Source: Fonsecaea monophora (Eukaryota; Ascomycota; Eurotiomycetes; Chaetothyriales; Herpotrichiellaceae). From it: a DNA stretch of 64,000 bases. The notes beneath the pieces are model-generated. The model ran no database searches and had not been told where the DNA came from. It saw only the letters and a list, made by a program, of their open reading frames with translations. This document shows positions 54,238 to 63,892 of the stretch, in pieces; position 1 is the first letter of the stretch, and the number at the start of each line of letters is the position of its first letter. The stretch is from assembly GCF_001642475.1 (NCBI RefSeq), contig NW_019173974.1:62001-126000 (forward strand). Reading direction: 5' to 3'. A program made the position numbers and the translations under genes.

Positions 54238-57200
54238 TTGGATCATGCAAAAGTTTGTGGGTCTCCCGGCCCGTCGCTCAATGCCCGAGGCCGGGTCAAG
54301 CAAGTATCTAAGTGCCACACTAGATACCTGTTTGAAGATGATCAGGCTGAACGCAGTTTTGCTCCAAAGGGGATTGTATCCTTGGAATATGATGGCACGG
54401 TCTGTATTGTATGGATTTCTGCTAGCCTTACTGATGGGTTTTATAACGCGATTAAAAGGTTCATCCAGCAAATCAAAGGAAAGCGCCCCGTTAGTGGCCA
54501 GCCCAGCCAATCATTTTCATCTGTCACAGCCTTGGAGGAACAATAGTGAAACAGGTACCACCAAATCTTTGGATATGAAGTATCAGAGCTGACAGGATGT
54601 AGCCGTAGGCAATGATCATGGCACACGAGTTTGACTATTTTGCCGATGTTTTGCGCGCCACCCGGTTGATTGTGTTTATGGGTACGCCACATAGAGGAAG
54701 TCAGGTTGCGGCAGCGTCGGCTCCCCTGGCAACATTTACCAATTTGTGGTTGGGTCTCTCCTTCACCTCGAATTTTACTGCTTTGATGAGGCTCGATCTG
54801 ATCAGCATGTTGTCGCGAGATTCGGCAAAGCTCGATGAGGTCAACCAATCATTCAAACGAAGAGCCGCTGCCATGACCATTATTTCGTGCTACGAAAGAG
54901 TGATACCTCCTGGTTGTTCTAAACTGGTGAGTCCATTTCGAGGCTGCTGAAATCTTTTCATATTGTGTGCTGAGAAAATCAGGAGGTCGTTGAAAAACAA
55001 TCTGCCATTCTTCGACTACCGGAGGAAATCGAGATCTCTATCCAAGCCGATCACATGACCATGTGCCGCTTCTCGTCAAGGAATGATTCTGGTTACGAAC
55101 CACTGGCGCGAGCCATAGTCTATGCTGTGAAGCAGATGATGCTAGACACCTCGTATCATTGTACGTCAATATTCCTAGCCAGTGCTGAGGGAGAGGCTAA
55201 AGTGCACATGAAAGCTTTCACAGAATTGGAAAGTAGATACATGGCGACATTAAGCCGACAACCTGATGTTTCTATTGATGAGCCCTTGCACGGTACTTGT
55301 GTCTGGTCCGTCTCCACTGAAGAATATCGCGATTGGCGGGCCGAACCTAAGCCAGCTGTTCTGTGGTTGACAGGCGATGCAGGGTGTGGCAACACTGTGC
55401 TTACCAACTTCCTTGTCCGAGAGCTGAGAGACGGTCTCTTCTGAGAGTACTCACAGGGCAAATCCTGTCGGTCAAGAAAGACGTGGTCCGTCAGATCAAG
55501 GTGGCTTACAGCTCGGGAAGACATGAATATGTGCCATCCTTCGAGACTCTCTGGCACGTATTCGAAATGACTGTGCGAGTCATCTCGTGCGCTCGTCTGT
55601 ACATTGTCATTGATGCCTTGGATGAATGTGAGGAGAAGTCACGATTACTGTTCCTAGCTAAGTTAATCAATATGATACAACCCAGGAGCCTGGATGGCGG
55701 CGAGACGTGGTGCAAAAGAATCAAGCTCATCATCAGCGGACAGCCCCTCGTCAGCCGAGCTTGGAAAATTGGGCATGAAAGCCTCCCCCGTTTCTACATT
55801 GATATGGAGAAGCGTCCCGAGAGTTCGGTGGAGGACCTTCAACGGTTCGTCGACTACAAAGTGGAAGATCTGGTTGACAACGCCATCTGCTCCGAGGCCC
55901 TCGGCGAGCAGTTGAAGCGGACTCTTCCTTCTCTGGCCAGAACTCGTTTCTCTGGCTGAGCGTCGTGCTGGAGGACGTTAAGCAGGACTTGCTTGAACTA
56001 CCGCGATGCCGATGTACAAAGGGTATCTTAAAGGATTCGTACACGAAGCATCTTCCACTGATATCGGAAAGCCAATTGCCACGATTGAGGTGTTATCTGC
56101 AACTGCTGGTAGCATGTGCGAGACCGTTGACGCCATCTGAAGTCGACGTCTTCGCGACACTGCACCATCAGCAGTCGACCGCGTCTATTTCTCCCATCGA
56201 TGGGGCATTGGTGCAGAATAGCCTTCATCGCGTTCTAGGGCCTCTGATCAAGTTTCCCGATGGAAAGGTCCAATTCATCCACTCGACGGTAAAGGGATAT
56301 CTCTTGGCCCTCCAATCTGAACCCGACCGTCTTCACAAGACTCACGGTGTGGATCTCGACACGGCGCATTCGCTTCTGGCGAAAGCTTGCATCGAAACCC
56401 TTCTGCAAGAGGCGGATGGCCCCGATGCACCCGACGAAGAGAGACTTTCACCAGAGATGTCCCCGTCCAGTCCCACCTCTGCCTGTTCTTCGAGAGGCCA
56501 AGCCGACCACGACCAGGACGCACCTTGGACGGAACTGTTCAGCATTGAGGATATCGCCTTCCTGCGAGATGAAAACACCATCTCAGACGACGTCTTGTCA
56601 CATCTCAGCGGTCGCTACCCGAGTTACGATTATGCCACGCGGTACTGGGATTATCATGACACCAAGGCCGACTACCTCGCTGATGCTTCTACACAACAAG
56701 ATGCAATCAAGCTGCTGTCCTGCGGGTCACCGCGACTCTCTAGATGGTACAAGTACAAAGCCAACCATTCACCTACTGCGATGCCTGGTCAATCTGAAGT
56801 TGACGCTCTGGTCCTCGCGGCACTGTTCAATTTCCTAACAATCTTACAGACGCTCTTATCGACCCGTGGACCTCCAAGGCAAGGCAACAAGCTTCAATCT
56901 GCACTATATTGGGCGTCGTCCCGCGGTCATGTCCAGTCCATCAACGTCTTACTCGAGTACAAGGCACCTCTTCTCGACGCAGATCGTGATAGATCAGCGT
57001 TGGCTATCGCCATTCAAAGCGGACACGCTGAGGCCTGCGAAGTGTTACTCGGCACGGACGATGCTGATCCCAATCATTCCGGTCTGAGAACTCTACCACC
57101 CCTTGCCCTCGCAGCGGCCCATAGCCATGTCGAAATATTGGTCAGGCTGCTTCAGCATGCATCCATTGACGTGAATCAGACCGATGCGTCAGGACACACG

Positions 57201-58015
57201 GCCCTCATCCAAGCGTGCTGTTACGGCTCCGACCAATGTCTGAAAGAACTATTGCGAGACGACCGCACCAACATCAACTCGCGTGATAGAGACGGCCGCA
57301 GCGCCCTGATCCACGCTTCCATGTCAAGCAATGTATTCGCGGTGGCAAGGTTGCTGAGGAAGTCGTTATTAGATATGCATGTGTGCGACAAGTACGGCCG
57401 AAATGCCATGTCATATGCGGCCGAGAAAGCCACACTCCTCATCGTAAGGCGCTTGTTCCACGCGTAAGTGTCTATTGCCAAAGAGGATGCCAACGGTCGA
57501 ACGCCATCTCGTGGACAGCCAACAGCTCCGGAGCGACAAAGGACCCCGACCATCACGGACAGTGTGTCCTTGTATACCTCGTCAAGAAATACCCTACAGG
57601 CGCCAACTCCCAGGACAAAGACGGTTGGCCGCCTCTAGCCTGGGCCATGGACCGACCTGGGTATCTCGAAGCTATCCGAATCCTTGTCGAAAAGGGCAAA
57701 GCGGACGTCAATCAGAGAAGTCGAGCCGGCGGTCGTTCCTTGCTGGATTGGGCGGCCACTGAGGGGTTTACGCAGATTGTCGAGTACCTGTTGAGTCTGC
57801 CGCACTTGGACAAGAATGCGACAAGCGCCGAAGGCCGATCGCCGTTGTCATACGCCGCGGCAAACGGCAACGTGCGTAGCGTAGGACTGCTTTTGGGCGA
57901 GAGCGAGGTCAGGGCGGATTTGCGGGATTCGAAAGGGAGGACCGCCATGGATTGGGCACGGATGAATCATCAGGACGCAATTGTTTCCGTACTATCTGAA
58001 CACGGTTTGGAGTAG
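54238..58015 (+). pseudogene. Decayed NLR-like gene: alpha/beta-hydrolase, NACHT, ankyrin repeats
   Basis: The architecture is that of fungal NLR-like (STAND) proteins. The hydrolase part has PIIFICHSLGGTIVKQ (nucleophile elbow), a 54-nt intron (54555-54608), then MAHEFDYFADVLRATRLIVF and MGTPHRGSQ. A second intron (54927-54982) leads to the NACHT part, with the P-loop GDAGCGNTVLTNFL and the Walker B-like LYIVIDALDECEE. Ankyrin repeats follow from about 56,880 to 58,000 (DASGHTALIQACCYGSDQ, DRDGRSALIHASMSSN, AEGRSPLSYAAANGN). At least four breaks are visible: a TAG and frame change near 54,492; a TGA at 55442 with missing sequence; a frame change near 55,940; and a TAA at 57465 with a frame change near 57,500. 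The P-loop Lys is Asn. The hydrolase start was not found. These proteins act in non-self recognition in other fungi; this copy is very probably dead. Confidence 0.78.
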
Positions 58016-58487
58016 CAGCTTCTTTTTTCGAACAGGGTGTCGTAACACTCACGCTCCTCGCCGGCGTGTTGATATAACTGTGGTTCTGTGTCTGGCTTTG
58101 TCGCGGGCTGATGAATGACTGGTCGACATGTCCGTGCTTTTGCTGACCATGGCTGCTATATTACTAAGCGTGGGGACTTGGACGCCGTGTTGAGCTATCG
58201 AGTCCGTCGCTGGCATCCTTCTATCACCTCGCCAGCAATGCGCACTTTCGACGCCGTGCTGACGTCGCACATCTCGATCAGAGGAATATCTGGCGCCTCC
58301 CAGCTGTAACTTCGTCATAAGAACCGGGACCCTGGTGGCAGGTGGTCTGGAGGCCGATGCTGCGTTCTGTCGGTTTGCGAAGCTGTAGCGAATCTTGTCT
58401 TCTCTGAAGGACGTCGCATACCTAGAGGATCTGATCGTGCTTAAATCGGAGGTCAAGCGCCCAGTTGGCACTATGGATACCATGTCT
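58016..58487. other. Intergenic between NLR relic and RCL1
   Basis: The relic (plus) and RCL1 (minus) converge here, so this is 3' DNA. An antisense frame (58049-58495, minus) runs up to the RCL1 end without any domain. No gene was found. Confidence 0.45.
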
Positions 58488-59711
58488 TCAACCAATCTTC
58501 CGCCCTACGTTGCCCACTCCTCTGCCCACAACACTGACCAAGAGCTGTCCCTCTCCCTTCTCACCTTCGACATCTCGAATTCCCCACCCTGCCGAGCCAA
58601 ATGCACTCAGATCTCTTGCTAATTGAATCGTATGCTCGTTGGCCAGTACATCTCGCCCCACCTGTATTCTGCCGACATCCTCAGAGCCCATGGTCATCAG
58701 GGTGAAAACGGTGTCGACAGCCTCCAGACTCACACATCCTCCTCGCTCGATGCTCTCGAGGAGCTGGAATGCGCTCATCCGTCCAATATCCTCAGGCGGT
58801 TTTCCTCCCTCGGGAGGGCTCGCTGAGTCTGCAGAGTACAAACATCCGGACGAAGTCTCAGCCACCAGCGACAGGCCAAACCCGAGCCCAACCTTCTTTT
58901 TGGCATTTGGGTTGTCTTTTGTCGGTGCAGGCACCAGAGTGGCACTGCTGACGTCCGAAAAGATATAAATGTCGCCTGCAAACTGGTTCAACACGCCCCT
59001 CGCTGCCTCGATCATTCTTGCATTGTTCTGTCCACTCACGCCTGTCGAATAAGCCACGCCTCTGATCCGCTTCACTCTCCCTGGATTGAGCATATGTAAA
59101 GTCTTGGGCAGCCGCACTTGGTGGCCGAACACCAACTGTACTTCTCCCGCGCCGCCCATGCCCCTGGGGCCAGGATTGGACCGTTTTAGAATCCTCAGCT
59201 CAATGTCTCTCTCAATGCCAAGCTTCGCGTAGAGGGGCAGAATTGCTGTTCTGACGGAGTCCACGCTCACATCCCCCCACGTTTCCGGGGTCGAACTCGT
59301 GATCACGCCGGGACCAGTGAACAAGATGTTGAACTTGGCCTTGCTGAAGGGCGCCAGCAGGCATATCGGAATCAAAAAGTAGGCCAGTCCTCGTGTGTTC
59401 GTGGCAGGGATCTCGTGTCTCAACACGCCCGAGACGCCGTCCGCTCCGCTGCCCGGCGCCGACCCAGTGATCAACCCGGGTTTGTACAACAGCACCGTGC
59501 CTGTGTACGAGATTTCAATGTGTGAGCCATTCGTGACTGCTTCGAGGAGTCTCAAGAAGGAGATTTCGTGTGGCCCCAGCCCTGGGTTGGTGGGTGAATT
59601 AGGACGGATTTGATCGATACGGATGGGACGACCAAGCAACGTAGAGAGGATCAAGCGCGAAGTCAGGGATTTGTGGGAGGAGAATCGGAGGGGAGGTTGT
59701 GAGGTCGACAT
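58488..59711 (-). CDS. RCL1: RNA 3'-terminal phosphate cyclase-like protein, 18S rRNA processing
   Basis: A single exon encodes 407 residues. The N-terminus RFSSHKSLTSRLILSTLLGR followed by PIRIDQIR is characteristic of the Rcl1 branch of the cyclase fold. Further blocks are GLGPHEISFLRLLEAVTNGS, SVDSVRTAILPLYAKLGIE, GVAYSTGVSGQNNARMIEAA and the C-terminal FTLMTMGSEDVGRIQVGRDV. Rcl1 lacks the cyclase catalytic His and works with Bms1 in the nucleolus. It has been proposed to make the A2 cleavage of pre-rRNA that releases 18S precursor. A proline/glycine-containing insert (about 275-310) is of the kind expected in fungal copies. Its start faces BNA1 across a short divergent promoter region. 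Confidence 0.95.
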   Translation of the reverse strand: MSTSQPPLRFSSHKSLTSRLILSTLLGRPIRIDQIRPNSPTNPGLGPHEISFLRLLEAVTNGSHIEISYTGTVLLYKPGLITGSAPGSGADGVSGVLRHEIPATNTRGLAYFLIPICLLAPFSKAKFNILFTGPGVITSSTPETWGDVSVDSVRTAILPLYAKLGIERDIELRILKRSNPGPRGMGGAGEVQLVFGHQVRLPKTLHMLNPGRVKRIRGVAYSTGVSGQNNARMIEAARGVLNQFAGDIYIFSDVSSATLVPAPTKDNPNAKKKVGLGFGLSLVAETSSGCLYSADSASPPEGGKPPEDIGRMSAFQLLESIERGGCVSLEAVDTVFTLMTMGSEDVGRIQVGRDVLANEHTIQLARDLSAFGSAGWGIRDVEGEKGEGQLLVSVVGRGVGNVGRKIG

Positions 59712-60172
59712 TTTTGGTATAGGAGAGTCGAAAGATCCAGGGTCAGCTCATGTTTTTTGTGAGTGCGCCAGTTTCATGTGTCTGCGCTTGAGAATGGACT
59801 TTCTCTAAACATTCATCAGGAAAAAAAGTCCAACAGGCCGCTTCTCCGCAGCACACCAAAATTTTCTCCGCAGTTGGACTCGATCTGAATTCTCCCGCTG
59901 CTTTTTGCCTCTGACGTTAACCGTCGGCTTCGATCAGCATTTGACTTTTTCCCAAGACCTACTCACTGCTACTGTATATTCGCGGGCCGCAGTCCTCTGC
60001 TGCGTACATTAGTAAGTCAGGAACATAGCCGCATTCGATGAAGGCAGCCAGGAGTGCGCCTAGATATATCCCAGTTGGTCATACACAGTTCAGGCTCTTC
60101 GCTGCTACACGGCTGTGTGCACGTCAATTCCCTCTCAAACTGACCCAGTGCCACTCCAGAAGCCACTCCACC
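59712..60172. promoter_or_regulatory. Divergent promoter region RCL1/BNA1
   Basis: This is 461 bp between the two start codons, or 326 bp if BNA1 begins at the upstream in-frame ATG at 60038. Poly-A/T runs occur (GGAAAAAAAGTCC near 59819). No specific factor site is claimed. Confidence 0.45.
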
Positions 60173-60806
60173 ATGGCCGCCGCGTTAAATCTGCCCAAAT
60201 GGTACCGAGAACAATTGAGCAGTTCTATGTGGTACGGCTTCTCGCTGACGGTTTCTCAGGCTCAAAGATAACTCGCACCTGCTCAAGCCGCCCATCAACA
60301 ACTACTGTGTCTATGCGCCCTCGTCCTCTACTGGTGGCCTGACAGTTATGGTTGTCGGTGGCCCGAATGCTCGAACAGACTACCACATCAACACCACGCC
60401 CGAGTTCTTTTACCAGCATAAGGGCTCCATGCTGCTGAAGACCATGGACACCTCAACCACACCACACACGCCTGTCGACATACCCATTCACGAGAACTCA
60501 ATGTTCCTCCTTCCTCCCAATACTCCGCACAACCCTGTCCGATTTGCAGACACCGTGGGCGTTGTACTGGAACAGCCGCGGCCAGAGGACTCAGTTGACA
60601 CGCTAAGATGGTATTGCAAGAGTTGCCATAATATTGTTCATGAGGCGAGCTTTCACCTCACGGACCTGGGCACCCAGATCAAGGAAGGAGTGTTGGCGTT
60701 TGAGAACGATATGGACGCCCGGACGTGTAAGAATTGTGGCACGGTTGCGACGTCGAAACCAGCACCAGGTGAGATTCAACAGCCTCCGAGATTCCCAGAT
60801 GAATGA
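60173..60806 (+). CDS. BNA1: 3-hydroxyanthranilate 3,4-dioxygenase
   Basis: Exons 60173-60201 and 60260-60806 (58-nt intron, branch GCTGAC) encode 191 residues. The junction rebuilds Trp in LNLPKW-LKDNSHLL. Iron ligands of the cupin are His52 and Glu58 in TDYHINTTPEFFYQHKG and His100 in LLPPNTPHNPVRF. A C-terminal rubredoxin-like pair of CxxC motifs (WYCKSC, RTCKNC) binds a second metal. The enzyme opens the ring of 3-hydroxyanthranilate on the kynurenine route to quinolinate and NAD. The normal start is the ATG at 60173, which matches the family N-terminus. An in-frame ATG at 60038 would add 45 residues that are Arg-rich with almost no acids, like a mitochondrial presequence. The stop lies 17 bp from the end of convergent MSH1. 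Confidence 0.95.
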
Positions 60807-60823
60807 GCAAGTGACACGGGTGG

Positions 60824-63800
60824 TCATCCGGTCCCAACCATCAATGACTTTTCCTTTTCTTCTACAGCATCTGCTGCAGATTGTCCCTGTATCTTACTTT
60901 CCGCGGCAATCTGTTTGAGAACATCTTCTGCAACTTTGATTGCTGCTGGAGGCAGTCCGGCCAGCTTTGCAACCTTCAACGCATGAGACTGTCTATTGAT
61001 GCCCCTCTTCAATCGGTGCAGGAACATGAACGAGCCATGTTCATCCTCCAGCACATCAGTACAATAGCAGCCCAGTTTGGACCATTTTCGTGTCATATCT
61101 GCCAGGCCATGAAAATGGGTCGCGAAGAGTGTTCGGCATTTGTTGATGTGATAGAGGTGATACAAGCTCGCATATCCAACGGCAGTTCCGTCTTCCGGGG
61201 TCGTGCCTCGCCCTACCTCGTCCATGATCACAAATGACTTGGGAGTGGCGTGCTTCAGAATCGCTGCTGTCTCTAGCATCTCCACCATAAAGGTAGATTG
61301 GTCTCGAAACAAGTCATCCGCAGCCCCTATCCGACTGAAGATCTGGTCCACAAGCCCGATCTCAGCGTGGACGGCTGGCACGTACGAGCCGGCCTGAGCA
61401 AGTAATGTAAGCAGAGCATTCTGCCGGAGAAACGTACTCTTCCCACCCATGTTGGGTCCTGTCACTAGCCACATTCGCTCCTTGTGGTCAAGGACGAGAT
61501 TGTTGCTGACAAAATATCTACCTTGCTCTTCTAGCCCTGCTTTGACTGTAGGATGCCGGCCCCCGATGATTTTGTGCTCTGTACCGTTGTTGAGGAGAGG
61601 TCGAACCCACGATTGCTCCCTCGCGAGGAGGGCAAAGCCGCATGCAACATCTAGTTCGTCCATTATTGCCGCATTGCGCCTCAGTGTTACCAGGTTCTTG
61701 ATGACAAGCTCCCTCAGCGTTGCAAAGATTCGCTTCTCTTCCTCGCGGATGTTTAGAATCGCTTGGTCAATCCGGCGGCCCAACCGAGTCCAGTCGCCCA
61801 GATAGAAGGAACGAGTACTCTTGGAGGATGAGACCATCTTGGCATGGATTGAATCCAATTTCTCTCGATCAAAGCCTGTGGCACTGCGAATATGGCAAAT
61901 GTGGCCGAGGCCAGGTGTGGACTTCAGCATCAACGTCGGCGCTGAGAGTTCCTCTCGCAGCCTGTTCGCTAGGTGAACTTTCTCTGTCTGGAGCGAGTCC
62001 AGGTCTTCGTGGAATCGATGCAGCGTCTCACTAGCATCGCGACGCATTATCCAGGGCTCTTCAAGTTCGATCTCGTCCTTCTTTTGATCCTCCAATTTGC
62101 TGCGGGCTTTGACTGCCTTGGGCAATAAATCCAATTCCTCTGGACCACTTTGCAATACGACATCATGTGCCATGGCCGCAACACTTGCTGCTTCGTCTTC
62201 TTCAAGCCGATGCTTCTGCATGAGGCCTTGTTCGTCAATAGCCGAAGAGATCCGAGCCTGGAGCTCAGCTGGACCTTGCAGCTCAAAACGCTGCAGAAGC
62301 TTCCGGAGAGGAAGCACCACATGTGCTTGGTTCATCCCGTTGGTTTCTGCCAGGTTCAAGTCCTGTTCCAACGACTGCAGAAGATCATTCGTCGCGACGG
62401 TTTCGGTTATGGCGCTTGCTAATGACAACATGTCATCCGCATCTCCTTTGTTCAGCGCAAATTTCTGAACGATGCGTTGGACATCGAATGTTCTTCGAAG
62501 TCGGAAGATCAACGACTCCGCAAATTCCTGGTTTTCAACGAAGACTGTGACCAAATCAAGCCGATCATTAATTTCACCAAGCGAGGCCGACGGGGATGTG
62601 AGACGGTCTCGTAGAAGGCGTGCACCACTTTTAGTTGAGGTCCTCTTGACAGCATGAAACAAACTCCCCTTTCCAAGGCCGTCTCGGGCGGTTTCCAAGA
62701 TCTCCAGGCCTCTGAGACTGTTGCGGTCAATGTTCAGGATAGCCTCTATTTCCCGTTGACGTGGAGGCTGCAAACGAAGCTGTAAGCCCTGCAGCCGATG
62801 GCGAACATAGTCTAGAAGTCGGTGACCAGCATGCTTTTCTGCCACGCTGAAACTCTCATCTGCGTTTGCAGGCACGGGAGATTCGAGCATTTCATTCCAT
62901 TCGGTCATGGATATAAAATCACTATCTGTCTCATGCAACGTGAGTAGTCGATGGTCTCGGCCGACTATATTCTGCACCTCATTTTGAATTTCTTCGGGAA
63001 TGTTAGAAGGCAGAATGATCTCCCGGGGATCAATTCTGGTCAATGCTGACGACAATGAGCCACGACCTGTGATCTGCGTGTAGAAGTCGCCAGTAGATAG
63101 GTCCAACCAAGCAAGACCGAGCTTTTGCTCAGGCTCTGGTTCTGGAGCTCCCACACCACCATTGCTTTGCTCGATCATGACAGGCTCCGGGGTAATCGAT
63201 AGCAGGAAGTTGTATTCGTACGGATCCAGGAACTTCTCGTCAATCAACGTACCCGGGGTTATCACTCGTGCCACCCGACGATCGTGTTTGAGACCACCGG
63301 ATTTAACCTTGCCAGAGACCTGGACCAGGAATTCTTCACATATGGCCACATATTTGTTGAGATCTTGGACAAGCATTTTCAAGAACCTGTCCAACTGGAA
63401 AAAGGGAAATCCCGCCATTGCGACAGGTCCAAGCTTGGTCTGCTTGTGGCCGACTTTGAGATTGAGGAGAGGCCCATATTCTTCCGCCTGTTCAAAGTAC
63501 AACTCGTAGAAATTGCCGACTCGGGTGAGGAGGACGCAGTTGTCAAATTTGGCCATGTTAGATCTCGCACCCTTGAGGACCGTCGGGTACTGGGGCTCAT
63601 CATCGGCAGGCAAGTCAGGTAGGGGTTCAGCCTGGATCGTGCCCTGTTGTAGTTCTTTCACTTTCTTCCTTGACACCGATTTTGCCCCCCTCTGTTGGCC
63701 TCGAGCGAGCCATGGTTGGAAGGTAGGCTTTACGGTTTCTCGGTGCTGCTTATGGCCCGTGAGGAGGGTCCGGGGACGACTGATGCTCTCTAGCAATCGG

Positions 63801-63838
63801 AGGTCTCGGCCATGGAGTGATTGAATGAATGGTCGCAT
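60824..63838 (-). CDS. MSH1: Mitochondrial DNA mismatch repair protein MutS homologue
   Basis: A single exon encodes 1004 residues. The N-terminal ~45 residues are basic (SLHGRDLRLLESISRPRTLL), a plausible mitochondrial presequence. Domain I follows with the mismatch-reading motif in LLTRVGNFYELYFEQAEEYG (the Phe of FYE-type MutS proteins). The core and clamp helices fill the middle. The ATPase has WLVTGPNMGGKSTFLRQNAL (Walker A, about residue 796), DQSTFMVEMLETAAILKHAT, FVIMDEVGRGTTPEDGTAVG (Walker B, about 874) and TLFATHFHGLADM. Msh1 repairs mismatches and limits recombination in mitochondrial DNA. The length and Phe-x-Glu motif match fungal Msh1 rather than Msh2-6. A perfect ACGCGT lies 49 bp before the start. 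Confidence 0.95.
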   Translation of the reverse strand: MRPFIQSLHGRDLRLLESISRPRTLLTGHKQHRETVKPTFQPWLARGQQRGAKSVSRKKVKELQQGTIQAEPLPDLPADDEPQYPTVLKGARSNMAKFDNCVLLTRVGNFYELYFEQAEEYGPLLNLKVGHKQTKLGPVAMAGFPFFQLDRFLKMLVQDLNKYVAICEEFLVQVSGKVKSGGLKHDRRVARVITPGTLIDEKFLDPYEYNFLLSITPEPVMIEQSNGGVGAPEPEPEQKLGLAWLDLSTGDFYTQITGRGSLSSALTRIDPREIILPSNIPEEIQNEVQNIVGRDHRLLTLHETDSDFISMTEWNEMLESPVPANADESFSVAEKHAGHRLLDYVRHRLQGLQLRLQPPRQREIEAILNIDRNSLRGLEILETARDGLGKGSLFHAVKRTSTKSGARLLRDRLTSPSASLGEINDRLDLVTVFVENQEFAESLIFRLRRTFDVQRIVQKFALNKGDADDMLSLASAITETVATNDLLQSLEQDLNLAETNGMNQAHVVLPLRKLLQRFELQGPAELQARISSAIDEQGLMQKHRLEEDEAASVAAMAHDVVLQSGPEELDLLPKAVKARSKLEDQKKDEIELEEPWIMRRDASETLHRFHEDLDSLQTEKVHLANRLREELSAPTLMLKSTPGLGHICHIRSATGFDREKLDSIHAKMVSSSKSTRSFYLGDWTRLGRRIDQAILNIREEEKRIFATLRELVIKNLVTLRRNAAIMDELDVACGFALLAREQSWVRPLLNNGTEHKIIGGRHPTVKAGLEEQGRYFVSNNLVLDHKERMWLVTGPNMGGKSTFLRQNALLTLLAQAGSYVPAVHAEIGLVDQIFSRIGAADDLFRDQSTFMVEMLETAAILKHATPKSFVIMDEVGRGTTPEDGTAVGYASLYHLYHINKCRTLFATHFHGLADMTRKWSKLGCYCTDVLEDEHGSFMFLHRLKRGINRQSHALKVAKLAGLPPAAIKVAEDVLKQIAAESKIQGQSAADAVEEKEKSLMVGTG

Positions 63839-63886
63839 TGGGTCACTCTGGATGTGGTCAAAAGATGATTGAGGTCAACGCGCTCG

Positions 63887-63892
63887 ACGCGT
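63887..63892. promoter_or_regulatory. ACGCGT (MCB-like) site before MSH1
   Basis: This perfect MluI cell-cycle box is the kind bound by MBF, which drives G1/S genes including DNA repair genes. It lies 49 bp upstream of the MSH1 ATG, so it may be in the leader, and a related ACGCGC overlaps the same stretch at 63878-63883. Hexamers are common by chance. Confidence 0.35.

Noticed and set aside
54125..54592. 155-codon frame as the start of the NLR-like gene
   Set aside because: It is out of frame with the hydrolase motif CHSLGG and shows none of the expected N-terminal hydrolase blocks.
55406..55485. Intron to explain the frame change after the NACHT P-loop
   Set aside because: Available GT donors give introns that are too short or have no branch site, and conserved sequence between the P-loop strand and the next helix would still be missing.
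57464..57518. Shorter intron (acceptor at 57518) in the ankyrin part of the NLR relic
   Set aside because: The phase does not match the downstream ankyrin frame; only the acceptor at 57525 does.
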